Assembly (NCBI RefSeq): GCF_001613365.1
Contig: NZ_BDCF01000002.1
Location: 186,001 to 250,000 of the forward strand
DNA from: Nocardia xishanensis NBRC 101358
GTDB taxonomy: Bacteria; Actinomycetota; Actinomycetes; Mycobacteriales; Mycobacteriaceae
DNA: 64,000 bases
Reading direction: 5' to 3'
Shown: in pieces, positions 18,109 through 26,947 of the stretch
Layout of the letters: every line of letters begins with the position of its first letter
How positions within the stretch are numbered: position 1 is the stretch's first letter
Notes under the pieces: model-generated
Database searches by the model: none
Seen by the model: only the letters and a program-made list of their open reading frames with translations
Told to the model about the DNA's origin: nothing
Program-made: the position numbers and the translations under genes

Positions 18109-18984
18109 ATGCGGTTCACGTACGCGGAGACGATGACCGACCCGTCCTACTACGTGCCTTTGGCGCAAGCGGCCGAGGCGGCCGGGTACACGTCGATGGC
18201 AGTGGCCGACAGCGTCGCCTATCCGCGCGACTCCGACGCCACCTATCCCTACACCCCCGACGGCAGCAGAGAGTTCCTCGAGGACAAGCCGTTCATCGAG
18301 GCGTTCGTGCTGTCCGCGGCCATGGCGGCCGCGACGACGAAGCTGCGGTTCACCCCGTTCGTGCTGAAGCTGCCGATCCGTCCGCCGGTGCTTGTGGCCA
18401 AGCAGGCGGCGTCGGTGGCGGCGCTGAGCGGGAACCGGTTCGGTCTCGGCGTCGGGATCAGCCCGTGGCCGGACGACTTCCAGATCATGGACGTGCCGTT
18501 CGAGAAGCGCGGCGCGCGGATGGACGAGTGCGTCGACATCGTGCGCGGGCTCACCGCGGGCGGCTATTTCGAGTACCACGGCGAGTTCTACGACCTGCCG
18601 CCGATCAAGATCAATCCGGTGCCCACCGAGCCGATCCCGATCCTGATCGGCGGGCACAGCGGCCCGGCCCTGCGGCGCGCGGCCCAGCGCGGCGACGGCT
18701 GGATGCATGCGGGCGGCGATCCCGCCGAGCTCGATCGGCTGCTGGCCAAGCTGGACACGCTGCGGGCCGAGTACGGGACGCGCAAGGATTTCGAGGTGCA
18801 CGTCATCTCGCTGGACGGTTTCACCGTCGACGGCGTGAAGCGTCTGGAGGACAAGGGCGTCACCGATGTCATCGTGGGCTTCCGCAACCCGTACACCCGC
18901 GAGCACGACACCGAGAGCCTGGAGACGAAGATCGCGAATCTGTCCCGGTTCGCCGAACACGTCATCGCGCGCACCGCGTCCTGA
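18109..18984 (+). CDS. LLM-class (probably F420-dependent) oxidoreductase
   Basis: 291 residues with the luciferase-like TIM-barrel pattern: MRFTYAETMTDPSYYVPLAQ, AATTKLRFTPFVLKLPIRPP, SVAALSGNRFGLGVGISPWP and PIPILIGGHSGPALRRAAQR. Actinobacterial members of this class usually use coenzyme F420. The substrate is unknown. The ATG at 18109 has AGGAAGG 9 bases upstream. It is divergent from a TetR gene and is followed after 18 bases by the kinase-like gene, so the two may form an operon. Confidence 0.88.
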   Translation: MRFTYAETMTDPSYYVPLAQAAEAAGYTSMAVADSVAYPRDSDATYPYTPDGSREFLEDKPFIEAFVLSAAMAAATTKLRFTPFVLKLPIRPPVLVAKQAASVAALSGNRFGLGVGISPWPDDFQIMDVPFEKRGARMDECVDIVRGLTAGGYFEYHGEFYDLPPIKINPVPTEPIPILIGGHSGPALRRAAQRGDGWMHAGGDPAELDRLLAKLDTLRAEYGTRKDFEVHVISLDGFTVDGVKRLEDKGVTDVIVGFRNPYTREHDTESLETKIANLSRFAEHVIARTAS

Positions 18985-19002
18985 GCGGCATACCGTGGTG
19001 CG

Positions 19003-19848
19003 GTGAGCATCGCTGACCGGCTGGGTGAGTCGCTGGGTGTCGCCGTTCGCGCGGTGACCGATCTGGGGTCGGGTCACGGGTGGACGCTGCACCGAGCGGA
19101 ACTGGCCGACGGGCGCGCCGTATTCGTCAAGGCCGCCGCGGACCGGGCCGGGGTGTTCGCGGCGGAGGCGGCGGGTCTGCGCTGGCTCGGCGCGGGTAAC
19201 TCCGGGCTGGTGCCGCCGGTGCTGGCCGCCGGTGACGGCATGCTGGTGCTGCCGTGGTTGCCGGATGCCGCGCCCTCCCCCGCCGCGGCGGACCGTTTCG
19301 GCCGCGATCTCGCACTGCTGCACGCGGATTCGCCGGAGGCTTTCGGCGCGCCGTGGCCCGGGTGGATCGCCGAGTTGCCGTTGGACAACACACCGAGCGA
19401 GGGGCCGTGGGCGCGCTGGTACGCCGAGCGCAGGCTACGCCCGTTCGTGGTGCGAGCCGCCGATGTGCTCGGCGCGGACGGGGTGCGGCTGCTGGAGCGG
19501 GTGATCGACGGGGTCGACGAGTTGGCGGGCCCGCCGGAGCCGCCAGCCCGCATTCACGGCGATCTGTGGTCGGGCAACCTGCGCTGGACCGACACGGGCG
19601 TGGTGCTGATCGATCCGGCGGCGCACGGTGGACACCGAGAGACGGATCTGGCGATGCTGGCGCTCTTCGGCGCACCGCATCTGGACCGCATCCTGGCCGC
19701 CTACGAACGGACCCGCCCGTTGGCGGCGGGCTGGCGGTCCCGTTTTCCACTGCACCAGTTGCATCCGCTGCTGGTGCACGTCGCGTTGTTCGGCGCGGGG
19801 TATCGCGCGCGGACTCTGGCCGCCGCCCGCGCCGCGCTGACGGGCTGA
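19003..19848 (+). CDS. fructosamine kinase-family protein
   Basis: 281 residues. The aminoglycoside phosphotransferase-like fold is seen in RAVFVKAAADRAGVFAAEAA (ATP-binding Lys), the catalytic loop RIHGDLWSGNLRW and the metal-binding VVLIDPAAHGGHRETDLAM. The HGDLWSGN and DPA..GHRE.DLAM combination is diagnostic of the fructosamine/ketosamine kinase family, which phosphorylates glycated amines for repair or recycling. It starts with GTG at 19003. It lies 18 bases after the LLM gene on the same strand. Confidence 0.88.
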   Translation: MSIADRLGESLGVAVRAVTDLGSGHGWTLHRAELADGRAVFVKAAADRAGVFAAEAAGLRWLGAGNSGLVPPVLAAGDGMLVLPWLPDAAPSPAAADRFGRDLALLHADSPEAFGAPWPGWIAELPLDNTPSEGPWARWYAERRLRPFVVRAADVLGADGVRLLERVIDGVDELAGPPEPPARIHGDLWSGNLRWTDTGVVLIDPAAHGGHRETDLAMLALFGAPHLDRILAAYERTRPLAAGWRSRFPLHQLHPLLVHVALFGAGYRARTLAAARAALTG

Positions 19849-19863
19849 CGGGCACCGATCGGC

Positions 19864-20643
19864 TCAGGAAGCCAACGCGCCCAGGCGTTTCCGCGTCTCG
19901 GCGTCGGCGGGGAAGAACGATTCGATGGCCAGTTCGGCCACGGTGACGTTCATCGGCGTGCCGAACACGGTGGTGACCGACAGGAACGACAGTTCCTCGC
20001 CGTCGTGGCGCAGTCGCAGCGGAACGATGGCCTGATCCGGTTCCGGGAGTGCGACCTCGGTCTCGCCGCCCGGGTAGCCGCGCAGTTCCTCGCGCAACGC
20101 GATCAATTCTGGTGCGCCGGTCACCTCGATCTGCCGGGACAAACGCGCGAACAGGTGCCTGCGCCATTCGGCGAGATTGACGATGCGCGGTGCGAGGCCG
20201 CCGGGATGCAGGCTCAGCCGCAGCGCGTTCACCGGCGCGATCAACAGCCGCGGGTCGATGCCGGTGAGCAGCAGGGCCACACCGGCATTGGCGTCGACCA
20301 TGTTCCAGTCCCGGTCGATGGCCAGCGCCGGGTGGGGCTCGTGTCCGGCGAGGATCTGCCGCATCGCTTGCCGCACCGCGTCCATCTCGGGGGTGTCCAT
20401 GGCCGGTTCGGCATAGGCCGGGGCGTATCCAGCCGCGAGCAGCAGGCGGTTGCGTTCCCGCAGTGGAATGTCGAGGTGGTCGCACAGGTGTGCGAGCATC
20501 GCGCGACTCGGTGTGGCGCGGCCGGTCTCGATGAAACTGAGGTGGCGCGCGGACGTTTCGGCACGACCGGCCAGCTCGAGCTGACTCAGTCGACGCTCGA
20601 GGCGCCAGTGCCGCAACAGATCGCCCGCCGTCCGAGTACTCAC
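19864..20643 (-). CDS. XRE-family regulator with MmyB-like ligand domain
   Basis: 259 residues. The helix-turn-helix is LLRHWRLERRLSQLELAGRA followed by ARHLSFIETGRATPSRAMLA. From about residue 95 a second domain reads ALAIDRDWNMVDANAGVALL and LAEWRRHLFARLSRQI. This is the MmyB-like (PAS-fold) domain common in actinobacterial XRE regulators. I preferred the GTG at 20643 (VSTRTAGDLLRHWR); the frame is open to 20676. It is convergent with the fructosamine kinase gene. A paralogous arrangement occurs at 35225-36019. Confidence 0.88.
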   Translation of the reverse strand: MSTRTAGDLLRHWRLERRLSQLELAGRAETSARHLSFIETGRATPSRAMLAHLCDHLDIPLRERNRLLLAAGYAPAYAEPAMDTPEMDAVRQAMRQILAGHEPHPALAIDRDWNMVDANAGVALLLTGIDPRLLIAPVNALRLSLHPGGLAPRIVNLAEWRRHLFARLSRQIEVTGAPELIALREELRGYPGGETEVALPEPDQAIVPLRLRHDGEELSFLSVTTVFGTPMNVTVAELAIESFFPADAETRKRLGALAS

Positions 20644-20848
20644 CCCGCCGATCCTACGAACCGTGCGGGCGTCCAACGAACTACCCTGTGGGTAGTAGCC
20701 GCACCATGCCTAGGCATGGTTGGCCAGAAGGTTGTCGACGAGCCATGTCCAGCCGGTCAGCCACATGGCGGAGCCCGTGAGTCGACGGCTGAGCCGGTCG
20801 CGTCCTCGGTCAGTGCGGCGCAGTTGGACCGAGTGGCACGGTCGGCGA

Positions 20849-21415
20849 TCAGTGTCGGAGGACCGCGTTGTTGACTGGGCAGTTGCCTTCGCTTCGGCCG
20901 CATGCGGCGAAGTCGCAGAGGCGACATAGCCAAGGTTGTGGACGGTCGTTGGTGCCGGCCGCGCGGCCCTCGGCTCTGGCGAGGGTGACTGTGGTCAGCA
21001 TCGTGTCCAGAGTTGCTGCGAGGTTGTCGATCTCGTCCGAGGACAACGCCGATAACGCGCTCGTCAGTGACGTCTCACGTGCTTGAAGTATCCGCACCGC
21101 CATGCGATGGCCAGTTCGGGTCAAGACGACGGATACCGCCCGCCCGTCCTGTGCTGCGACCCGCTCGACGAGGCCCTCGGCTTCGAGGCGATCGACAAGG
21201 CGGACTGTGCCCGAGTGAGTCAGGGCCAGCACGGAACTCAACTGGGTGACCGACCCGCCGTCGAGAAACTCGTGCAAGGCGGCCAGTGCGGCGGGGGCCG
21301 ACGGGCCGAGCGCCGCGATCGCTTCGATGGCCGCGTTCATCCGGTCGGCGACTACGAGGCTCAACGCGCCCAGGGCGTTGGCTGCGTGCTGGAGGCTTGA
21401 CTGTTTTGGCGACAC
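20849..21415 (-). CDS. MarR-family regulator with C-terminal Cys cluster
   Basis: 188 residues. The winged helix is AALAALHEFLDGGSVTQLSS, ALTHSGTVRLVDRLEAEGLV and DGRAVSVVLTRTGHR. The tail is unusual: WLCRLCDFAACGRSEGNCPV, with four Cys spaced CxxC-x4-C-x6-C. This suggests a bound metal or Fe-S centre or a redox switch (inference). It starts with GTG at 21415 and is divergent from a VOC-family gene only 17 bases away. The spacer includes AT-rich bases (TAGTTTATATGCAT) likely to hold both promoters and the operator. Confidence 0.85.
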   Translation of the reverse strand: MSPKQSSLQHAANALGALSLVVADRMNAAIEAIAALGPSAPAALAALHEFLDGGSVTQLSSVLALTHSGTVRLVDRLEAEGLVERVAAQDGRAVSVVLTRTGHRMAVRILQARETSLTSALSALSSDEIDNLAATLDTMLTTVTLARAEGRAAGTNDRPQPWLCRLCDFAACGRSEGNCPVNNAVLRH

Positions 21416-21432
21416 CGCTCTAGTTTATATGC

Positions 21433-21840
21433 ATGAGTCACACATATTCTACTTCCGAGCGTGGTGAGTCGACGGCGGCGCTGTCGATGCTGAACATCGA
21501 CAGCGCGGACCCAGCGAGGCTGGCACGGTTCTATGCGGCCGCGCTCGGTTGGGAAGTCACCTACAGCGACGACAGTTACGGGATGGTCGAAGGCAACGGC
21601 ATCAAGATCGGCTTCGGCAAGGTCGAGGGGTTCCGGCCCGCGCAGTGGCCTGATGAGGCTTGCGCCAAACGCTTCCACCTCGACCTGCAAGTGGACGACC
21701 TCGACGAGGCGGCCGAGAGCCTGTGCGCGATCGGAGCCAGTCAACCGGACTTTCAACCCGGAGCCGGGCGCTGGCGGGTGCTGCTCGATCCCGACGGCCA
21801 ACCGTTTTGCCTGAGTCCCCGTCCTGCGGCTGTGCCGTAG
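21433..21840 (+). CDS. VOC/glyoxalase-like protein
   Basis: 135 residues. It reads LSMLNIDSADPARLARFYAA, LGWEVTYSDDSYGMVEGNG, RFHLDLQVDDLDEAAESLCA and WRVLLDPDGQPFCLSP, the usual order of a single VOC module. The metal-site residues are only partly conserved, so it may be a binding protein rather than an enzyme. It starts with ATG at 21433, close to the divergent MarR gene, which probably regulates it. Confidence 0.85.
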   Translation: MSHTYSTSERGESTAALSMLNIDSADPARLARFYAAALGWEVTYSDDSYGMVEGNGIKIGFGKVEGFRPAQWPDEACAKRFHLDLQVDDLDEAAESLCAIGASQPDFQPGAGRWRVLLDPDGQPFCLSPRPAAVP

Positions 21841-21845
21841 CGCCC

Positions 21846-22041
21846 GTCCCGACAGAGCTCGCGGAGCTGCTCGTCCGGGACGCCGAGGCGTAGCACGCCC
21901 GGTTGGGACAGCCACCATGCCGACCACCCTGGGGTCTGGCTGGTGCTGCGCAGGAAGGGCTGTCGGACGACGACGGCCCTGACCCGTGCGCAAGCGCTTG
22001 ACGAGGCGCTGTCGCGGACGATCTCGGCCAAGGTGCGTTAG
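21846..22041 (+). pseudogene. YdeI/OmdA-like protein, N-terminal remnant with frameshift
   Basis: The frame from 21846 gives VPTELAELLVRDAEA and then a stop. One base over, the reading continues as WDSHHADHPGVWLVLRRKG and TRAQALDEAL, then diverges and stops at 22041. This is the start of a YdeI/OmpD-associated-type protein (normally ...ALCHGWIDGQ next), broken once and then cut off. The missing rest is not found downstream. Confidence 0.5.
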
Positions 22042-22087
22042 ATGAACGGCCCGGATGGGCGCACGTAACCGACGAAGGGCAGGACTC

Positions 22088-22537
22088 ATGGAAGCACGCA
22101 TGAACATCGTGGCGAATCCCGACTTGATCACAGGGATCCAGCATCTCCAAAAGGCGATTCACGCCGGTGGCGTCGACCCGCTCATGCTCGAGCTGGTCCA
22201 TCTGCGGGCCAGCCAGATCAACGGCTGCAGCCCGTGTGTGTTCGCCGGCGTCCAGTCGGCGAAGAAGCATGGAGAGACCGAGGAGCGGCTACACAACGTG
22301 GTCACCTGGCGCGAGACCCCGTTCTTCACCGAGGAGGAGCGGGCAGCGCTCGCGCTCACCGAGGCCGCCACCCGGATCCAGGACGGCTCGCCGGGAGTGA
22401 CCGACGAGATCTGGGAGGCTGCTGCCACCCACTTCGACGAGAAACAGATGTCCGCGATCATCCTGAACATCGCAATCACCAATTTCTTCAACCGGATTAA
22501 CCACACGATCCGGGAGCAGGCCGGCAAGACCTGGTGA
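22088..22537 (+). CDS. AhpD-like carboxymuconolactone decarboxylase-family protein
   Basis: 149 residues. LMLELVHLRASQINGCSPCVFAG carries the CxxC of the alkylhydroperoxidase AhpD-like core, followed by HGETEERLHNVVTWRETPFF and ERAALALTEAATRI. Members are trimeric thiol peroxidases of the antioxidant system. The ATG at 22088 is preceded by a purine-rich AAGGGCAGGA. It lies between a YdeI-like remnant and an IS481 remnant, so the neighbourhood has been rearranged. Confidence 0.88.
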   Translation: MEARMNIVANPDLITGIQHLQKAIHAGGVDPLMLELVHLRASQINGCSPCVFAGVQSAKKHGETEERLHNVVTWRETPFFTEEERAALALTEAATRIQDGSPGVTDEIWEAAATHFDEKQMSAIILNIAITNFFNRINHTIREQAGKTW

Positions 22538-22548
22538 AGGTGCGCGGC

Positions 22549-22674
22549 GTCATCCATCCAGAGACCCCGATCGACGGCTACTCCCGCCTCGCCTACACCG
22601 AAGCGCTCCCAGATGAGAAGGCAGTCAAGGAGGAGTTCTCCAGCGTCAGCAATGTCCTGACGTCCCACACCTAG
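22549..22674 (+). mobile_element. IS481-type transposase scrap
   Basis: The frame encodes TPIDGYSRLAYTEALPDEKA, which matches the DDE core (D-hSRLAY-E-LPDEK) of IS481-family transposases. The following residues (EEFSSVSNVLTSHT) and a stop at 22672-22674 do not belong to the family. Only about 25 codons remain, and no ends can be defined. Confidence 0.5.
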
Positions 22675-23030
22675 CGGGCGGTGCCGCGCGTGACGCGATC
22701 GGCTGTCAGATACGCCCGCGACACGGTCGAGGTCATGATGTCGAGCAGATCGACGACGAGCAAACAGTCGAGCAGCGGGCCCGCTTCGTCGCGCAGCTGG
22801 GCGAGCCCGGATTTCACGCCCTCGTGGACCGCGTGCTGGATGTCGTCGATCGGCACGCCGTCCAGCGCCCACAGCGTGGTGTGGCGCTCCAGGGTGCGCA
22901 GCATGCCGTCCAGCGACGGGTCGGCATCCTCCACCAACGCCAGGGCGAGATCCAGGCCCATGCGGATCGCCGTGCCGAAGTCACGCACCGGAGCCGGTTT
23001 GCCGTCGTCCTCGGCGTCGTTGGAGCCCAT
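22671..23030 (-). CDS. hypothetical protein
   Basis: 119 residues from ATG 23030 (MGSNDAEDDGKPAPV). It is helical, with clear conserved-looking stretches: FGTAIRMGLDLALALVEDAD, TLWALDGVPIDDIQHAVHEG and LLVVDLLDIMTSTVSRAYL. The pattern resembles the N-terminal helical region of some actinobacterial one-component regulators, but no DNA-binding domain follows, so it is either a stand-alone module or shortened. The frame is open upstream to 23153. Its stop overlaps the IS481 scrap by 4 bases. That might mean the C-terminus was altered by the insertion. Confidence 0.5.
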   Translation of the reverse strand: MGSNDAEDDGKPAPVRDFGTAIRMGLDLALALVEDADPSLDGMLRTLERHTTLWALDGVPIDDIQHAVHEGVKSGLAQLRDEAGPLLDCLLVVDLLDIMTSTVSRAYLTADRVTRGTAR

Positions 23031-23369
23031 GTGGATTCTGCTTCCTCCCGATGTGGTCCCCACGGTATCGACCGGCAACCCCCGAGGCGATTCGGTGGCG
23101 CGAATTCGGCAAACGCCCCCGGTTGAGTATCCAGTCGTTGTGACCAACCCCAAATCGCAGCGGCTCTAGTTGCTATTACTCCGTCACTTGACTAGAGAGA
23201 CCAATCCGTAATCTGTTGGCTTCTCACATAAGTCGATAACAATCTGGCCTCACAGCCTCCAGATCGGGGATTCACTTAATGTACTGCTGCGCCTGGCGAG
23301 CGGCCGTCTCGCACATCGCTGTCCTCGAACGCTCGGCGTGCTCGTCGCGAGCCGACCGGCCCGACCACG

Positions 23370-24068
23370 TCAGATCGGCTGGAAACCCGCGCCGACCTCT
23401 CCGCGCGCATCCAGATCGGCCACTACCGCATGAATGTCGGTACCCACTTCCGGCCCGAAGCAACCCACCCCGAGATAAGCGTTCACCATGCCGACGAGAG
23501 TGGAGCCGACCAGCACCGGTGCGCCGGAATCGCCTTCCAGCACGCACAGCTGCGTCCAAGTGTCGGACGTAGCGCCGATGTCGCCCCACGCGACGCCGCA
23601 GGTGGTTCCCGTGGTGCGGCCCTTCTTGCACACCACCGTCGGGAACTGTGCGGGCGCGCCGAGACCGGTGATCGCGATGTCGCCGAGCTGTCGCGCCGGG
23701 GTGACGCGGTCGGCGTCGAATTCGATGACCGCGTAGTCCAAGACGGGATCGGAGTGGGCGAACCTGCCGACGACGCCGTAATTGGGGTTGTATTCCGCCA
23801 GCACCGTCGCGCCCGGTTCGCCGCAGTGCCCGGCGGTGAGACCGACCAGCCGCCCGGCGCGGTCGTGGCCGATCGTGGTGAGCGTGCACTCGGCCTGGTT
23901 GGCCACGACGATGCCCGAGCCGCCGCCGAGCACCGGCGGGTCGGCCGCAGTCGCCGTGCCCGCGACCGGTGCGAGACACACCGTCGCCGCGATCGCCACT
24001 GCGGATACGCCGCGCGCCGCGGCGGTACGCCGCCCGGTGTCGCCGCGGCCTTTCGGTAGCCGGCTCAT
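23370..24068 (-). CDS. secreted S1-family serine protease-like protein
   Basis: 232 residues. A signal peptide spans about residues 1-41 (AVAIAATVCLAPVAGTATA, cleavage near ATAADP). The trypsin-like triad is visible as TAGHCG (His), DYAVIEFD (Asp) and LEGDSGAPV (Ser). The Cys residues would pair in the oxidising exterior. The mature protein opens VLGGGSGIVVANQAECTLTT, nearly the same as the second protease at 34454-35203, so they are paralogues. The short length, with no propeptide like that of streptogrisins, fits small Nocardia/Mycobacterium exported S1 proteins. The start is ATG at 24068. It is divergent from the lipoprotein serine hydrolase. Confidence 0.87.
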   Translation of the reverse strand: MSRLPKGRGDTGRRTAAARGVSAVAIAATVCLAPVAGTATAADPPVLGGGSGIVVANQAECTLTTIGHDRAGRLVGLTAGHCGEPGATVLAEYNPNYGVVGRFAHSDPVLDYAVIEFDADRVTPARQLGDIAITGLGAPAQFPTVVCKKGRTTGTTCGVAWGDIGATSDTWTQLCVLEGDSGAPVLVGSTLVGMVNAYLGVGCFGPEVGTDIHAVVADLDARGEVGAGFQPI

Positions 24069-24250
24069 CGAAGCTCCTCTCCGCGGGTCGGCAGCCGGAT
24101 GCGTCCGCCGACGGTCCTTGGTTCGAGATGAGGACTACCGCGAAACCCGCGGGGACAAACAACCCCTGGATTCGGCGGGGTTCCACCACAAGATCGGTTG
24201 CTCTACGCTCTAGGGTGGGTTTGTGTCGAAGACGACCCCCGGGAGTGGCC

Positions 24251-25837
24251 GTGCGGAGAGATCGGCGGAAGATTCCGGGTCTCGCGGCGCTGCTGGCCGC
24301 GGGACTGCTCGTCGGCGGCTGTGTCAACGCCCCGGCACCCGAACCGCTCCCCACCACCTCGCCCGAGATGCCGAATCAGGTCGCCGGGGTGACGATTCCC
24401 GACGGACAGATCGATCAGGCGGTGCAGCGCCTCGACGGGCTAGCCGACAGCCTGATGCGGTCCTCGCACATCCCAGGACTCGCGGTCGCCGTGGTACACG
24501 ACGGAAAAGTCGTGTACCGCAAGGGATTCGGCGTGCGAACCGTGGGCTCGGACGCCAAGGTCGGCCCGGAGACGGTGTTCCAGCTGGCATCGGTGTCCAA
24601 ATCGCTCGCCGCGACCGTCGTCGCCAAACAGGTCGCGACGGGCGCGGTCCAATGGGATACACCGGTGCGCGAGCTCATGCCCACGTTCGCGCTGAACGAC
24701 CCGTACGTCACCGAGAAGGTGACCGTCGGCGACCTTTTCGCGCACCGCTCCGGCCTCCCCGATCACGCCGGTGACCTGCTCGAAGACCTCGGCTACGACC
24801 GCGCTCGAGTGCTGGAGCGCCTGCGGCAACTGCCGCTGGATCCGTTCCGAGACTCCTACGCGTACACCAACTTCGGCCTGACCGCCGCCGCCGTCGCGGT
24901 GGCCGATGCGGCGGGCACCGACTGGGAGTCGTTGTCGGACAAGGAGATCTACCAGCCACTCGGCATGCGCTCGACCAGCTCGCGGTACAGCGACTTCCGG
25001 GCCCGCGCCGATCGCGCCGACGGCCATGTGCTCGTCGACGGCACGTATCGGGTCGCCGACCCGCCCCGTCAGCCCGACGCCCAATCCCCCGCGGGCGGGG
25101 TGAGTTCGTCGGTGGACGATCTCACCGAATGGATGACCATGGTGCTCGCCGACGGAGCAGTGGACGGGCGGCCGTTCCTGGCGCCCGACGCGCTGCAACC
25201 GGCTGTGTCGCCGCAAGCGGTGTCGGCGCCGCCGAAGACCTTCGATTCGCGCGCCGGTTTCTACGGATACGGCTTCAATGTCGGGGTCTCCCCGGCGGGA
25301 CGGGTGGTGCTCGGACATTCGGGTGCCTTCGATCTCGGCGCCGCCACCGCGTTCACCCTCATTCCCTCGGCGAAGGTCGGCATCGTGACGCTCACCAACG
25401 CCGCGCCGATCGGGGTGCCGGAAACACTCAACGCCGAATTCGCCGACCTCGTCCAGTTCGGCACCGTCCGCGAGGACTGGCGCGCGTTGTATCGCGAGGC
25501 GTTCGCCCCGCTCAGTGCGCCCAGCGGCAGTCTGGCGGGCAAGACACCACCCGCCGACCCCGCGCCCGCCCAGCCGCTGTCGTCTTACGCGGGCGGCTAC
25601 GCCAACCCCTACTACGGTCCGGCCACGGTCACCGCCGAGGGCGGTTCGCTCACCCTCAGCCTCGGGCCGAAGGGCATGCGTTTCCCGCTGCGCCACTGGG
25701 ACGGCGACACCTTCGTGTTCACCCCGAGCGGCGAGAACGCCACCAGCGGCTCGGTCTCGCGGGCCACTTTCGCCGGAAACACCCTCACCCTGGAGTACTT
25801 CGACGCCGATGGACTCGGCAGATTCACGCGGCCATGA
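24251..25837 (+). CDS. serine hydrolase, class C beta-lactamase/PBP4*-like lipoprotein
   Basis: 528 residues. The N-terminus has a lipoprotein signal ending AAGLLVGGC (lipobox near residue 20). The catalytic motifs are SVSK in VFQLASVSKSLAAT, YxN in SYAYTNFGLT and HSG in LGHSGAFDLG, in place of KTG. After the penicillin-binding-like domain a C-terminal beta domain follows (YAGGYANPYYGPATVTAEGG to TLEYFDADGLGRF), as in esterase/D-peptidase EstB-like proteins. It likely acts on cell-wall peptides or esters outside the membrane. The GTG at 24251 has GGGAG just upstream; a GTG at 24245 is possible. It is convergent with the DinB gene (7 bases between stops). Confidence 0.88.
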   Translation: MRRDRRKIPGLAALLAAGLLVGGCVNAPAPEPLPTTSPEMPNQVAGVTIPDGQIDQAVQRLDGLADSLMRSSHIPGLAVAVVHDGKVVYRKGFGVRTVGSDAKVGPETVFQLASVSKSLAATVVAKQVATGAVQWDTPVRELMPTFALNDPYVTEKVTVGDLFAHRSGLPDHAGDLLEDLGYDRARVLERLRQLPLDPFRDSYAYTNFGLTAAAVAVADAAGTDWESLSDKEIYQPLGMRSTSSRYSDFRARADRADGHVLVDGTYRVADPPRQPDAQSPAGGVSSSVDDLTEWMTMVLADGAVDGRPFLAPDALQPAVSPQAVSAPPKTFDSRAGFYGYGFNVGVSPAGRVVLGHSGAFDLGAATAFTLIPSAKVGIVTLTNAAPIGVPETLNAEFADLVQFGTVREDWRALYREAFAPLSAPSGSLAGKTPPADPAPAQPLSSYAGGYANPYYGPATVTAEGGSLTLSLGPKGMRFPLRHWDGDTFVFTPSGENATSGSVSRATFAGNTLTLEYFDADGLGRFTRP

Positions 25838-25844
25838 CGCGATC

Positions 25845-26354
25845 TCACCGCGTCCGGTCGAACACCCCGCGCAGAAACGCCGCCTGGCCGGCGTGCTGCA
25901 GGTCGTCGGAGATCACGCTGACCAGGCGCACGCCGAGCGTGACCGGCGGGTCCCAGCGAACGTCGACCACCTTCGCCAGATCCTTGTCGGACAGCTCGCG
26001 CACGAACGCCAGGGTCTGATCGTGGACGGCGTCGTAGTAGCCGGTCAGCAGTTCCGCGGGAGCGCGGATCACGGCGACGTCGCCGGGGCCGTCGCCGTAA
26101 CCGGTCGCCGATTCGTCCAGCGGCAGGCCGAAACGGCCGTACCAGTCCTTGGCGGTCCACACCTGCTCGGTGCCCGCCACGTCGGCGAGGTGATCGTCCT
26201 GGACGCGGGTCAGATGCCAGATCAACCAGGCGATCGTGTTGGCGCCCGGATCGATCCGGAAGGTCAGCGCGTCCTCGCCGAGCCCGTCGACGGCCTCGTG
26301 CACCACCTCCTTGACCCGCTCGTACCCGTCGGTGAGCAGTTGTGCGCTCGTCAT
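25845..26354 (-). CDS. DinB-family protein (mycothiol-transferase-like, DUF664)
   Basis: 169 residues. The helical bundle has AWLIWHLTRVQDDHL (metal-binding His), a middle region WTAKDWYGRFGLP, and a late His in DDLQHAGQAAFLRGV. The HLxxxxDxH...H-xGQ pattern is that of actinobacterial DinB proteins proposed to move mycothiol onto substrates. The ATG at 26354 (MTSAQLLTDGYERV) was preferred to 26372. It is convergent with the serine hydrolase gene. Confidence 0.85.
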   Translation of the reverse strand: MTSAQLLTDGYERVKEVVHEAVDGLGEDALTFRIDPGANTIAWLIWHLTRVQDDHLADVAGTEQVWTAKDWYGRFGLPLDESATGYGDGPGDVAVIRAPAELLTGYYDAVHDQTLAFVRELSDKDLAKVVDVRWDPPVTLGVRLVSVISDDLQHAGQAAFLRGVFDRTR

Positions 26355-26530
26355 CGCCCCGCCTCCCTGCATCGTCGATGTGCGTCCGTCTTCGGAACCT
26401 ACCCACTGGCCCGCACTCCACGCCGGATGTCACAGCGGCAGAAGCGGAGGCGATATGCACTGCATTCCGCGCGAACTAGATCATTTCCGACCGAGCCCCT
26501 CGTTGCATCGACGCGCTCAGTGAGGACACC

Positions 26531-26893
26531 GTGACGCCACCCGAATTCCAGCACCTCGGACCTCGCCTCGACGACATCGACCAGTTGCGAAATCAGGCAC
26601 GGCTCTCGGTCCGCCGCCGCGAGGCCCGGAGCGCGGTGCGCGATCTGCACCGGGCTCAGACCATCGCCGAGGAACTGGCCGGTGACGCCGAACGACGGCG
26701 ACCCGCTCACGCCGCGCTGCTGACCGTGCTGGTGCGAGTCATCGAGCTGGAAGCCGAGATCGCCCGCGGCATCGCTGACGGCACCCTGGGTGACGTCAGC
26801 GCGCTGAGCGAGGCATTGATCAGGTTCTCGGTGCGGTCCTGCGCGCACGGCGATCCTGGCATCGGCGGCGAGTGCGGGCCGGAATGTGAGTGA
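26531..26893 (+). CDS. hypothetical small protein with Cys-rich tail
   Basis: 120 residues from a GTG at 26531. The bulk is one long charged helix (LRNQARLSVRRREARSAVRD to VRVIELEAEIARGIAD), probably a coiled coil. The last 20 residues carry three Cys and a His (SCAHGDPGIGGECGPECE), which could bind a metal. No family is recognised. It is convergent with the 53-residue gene that follows. Confidence 0.6.
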   Translation: MTPPEFQHLGPRLDDIDQLRNQARLSVRRREARSAVRDLHRAQTIAEELAGDAERRRPAHAALLTVLVRVIELEAEIARGIADGTLGDVSALSEALIRFSVRSCAHGDPGIGGECGPECE

Positions 26894-26947
26894 ACCCCGC
26901 GGCGTTGTGTCCGAGCCGACCCTGCATTTCGGCCCGGACGAAGCGCC

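Noticed and set aside
23160..23285. AT-rich patch between the hypothetical at 22671 and the protease gene, considered as an att site or prophage scar
   Set aside because: No direct repeats or integrase nearby; it probably just contains a promoter.
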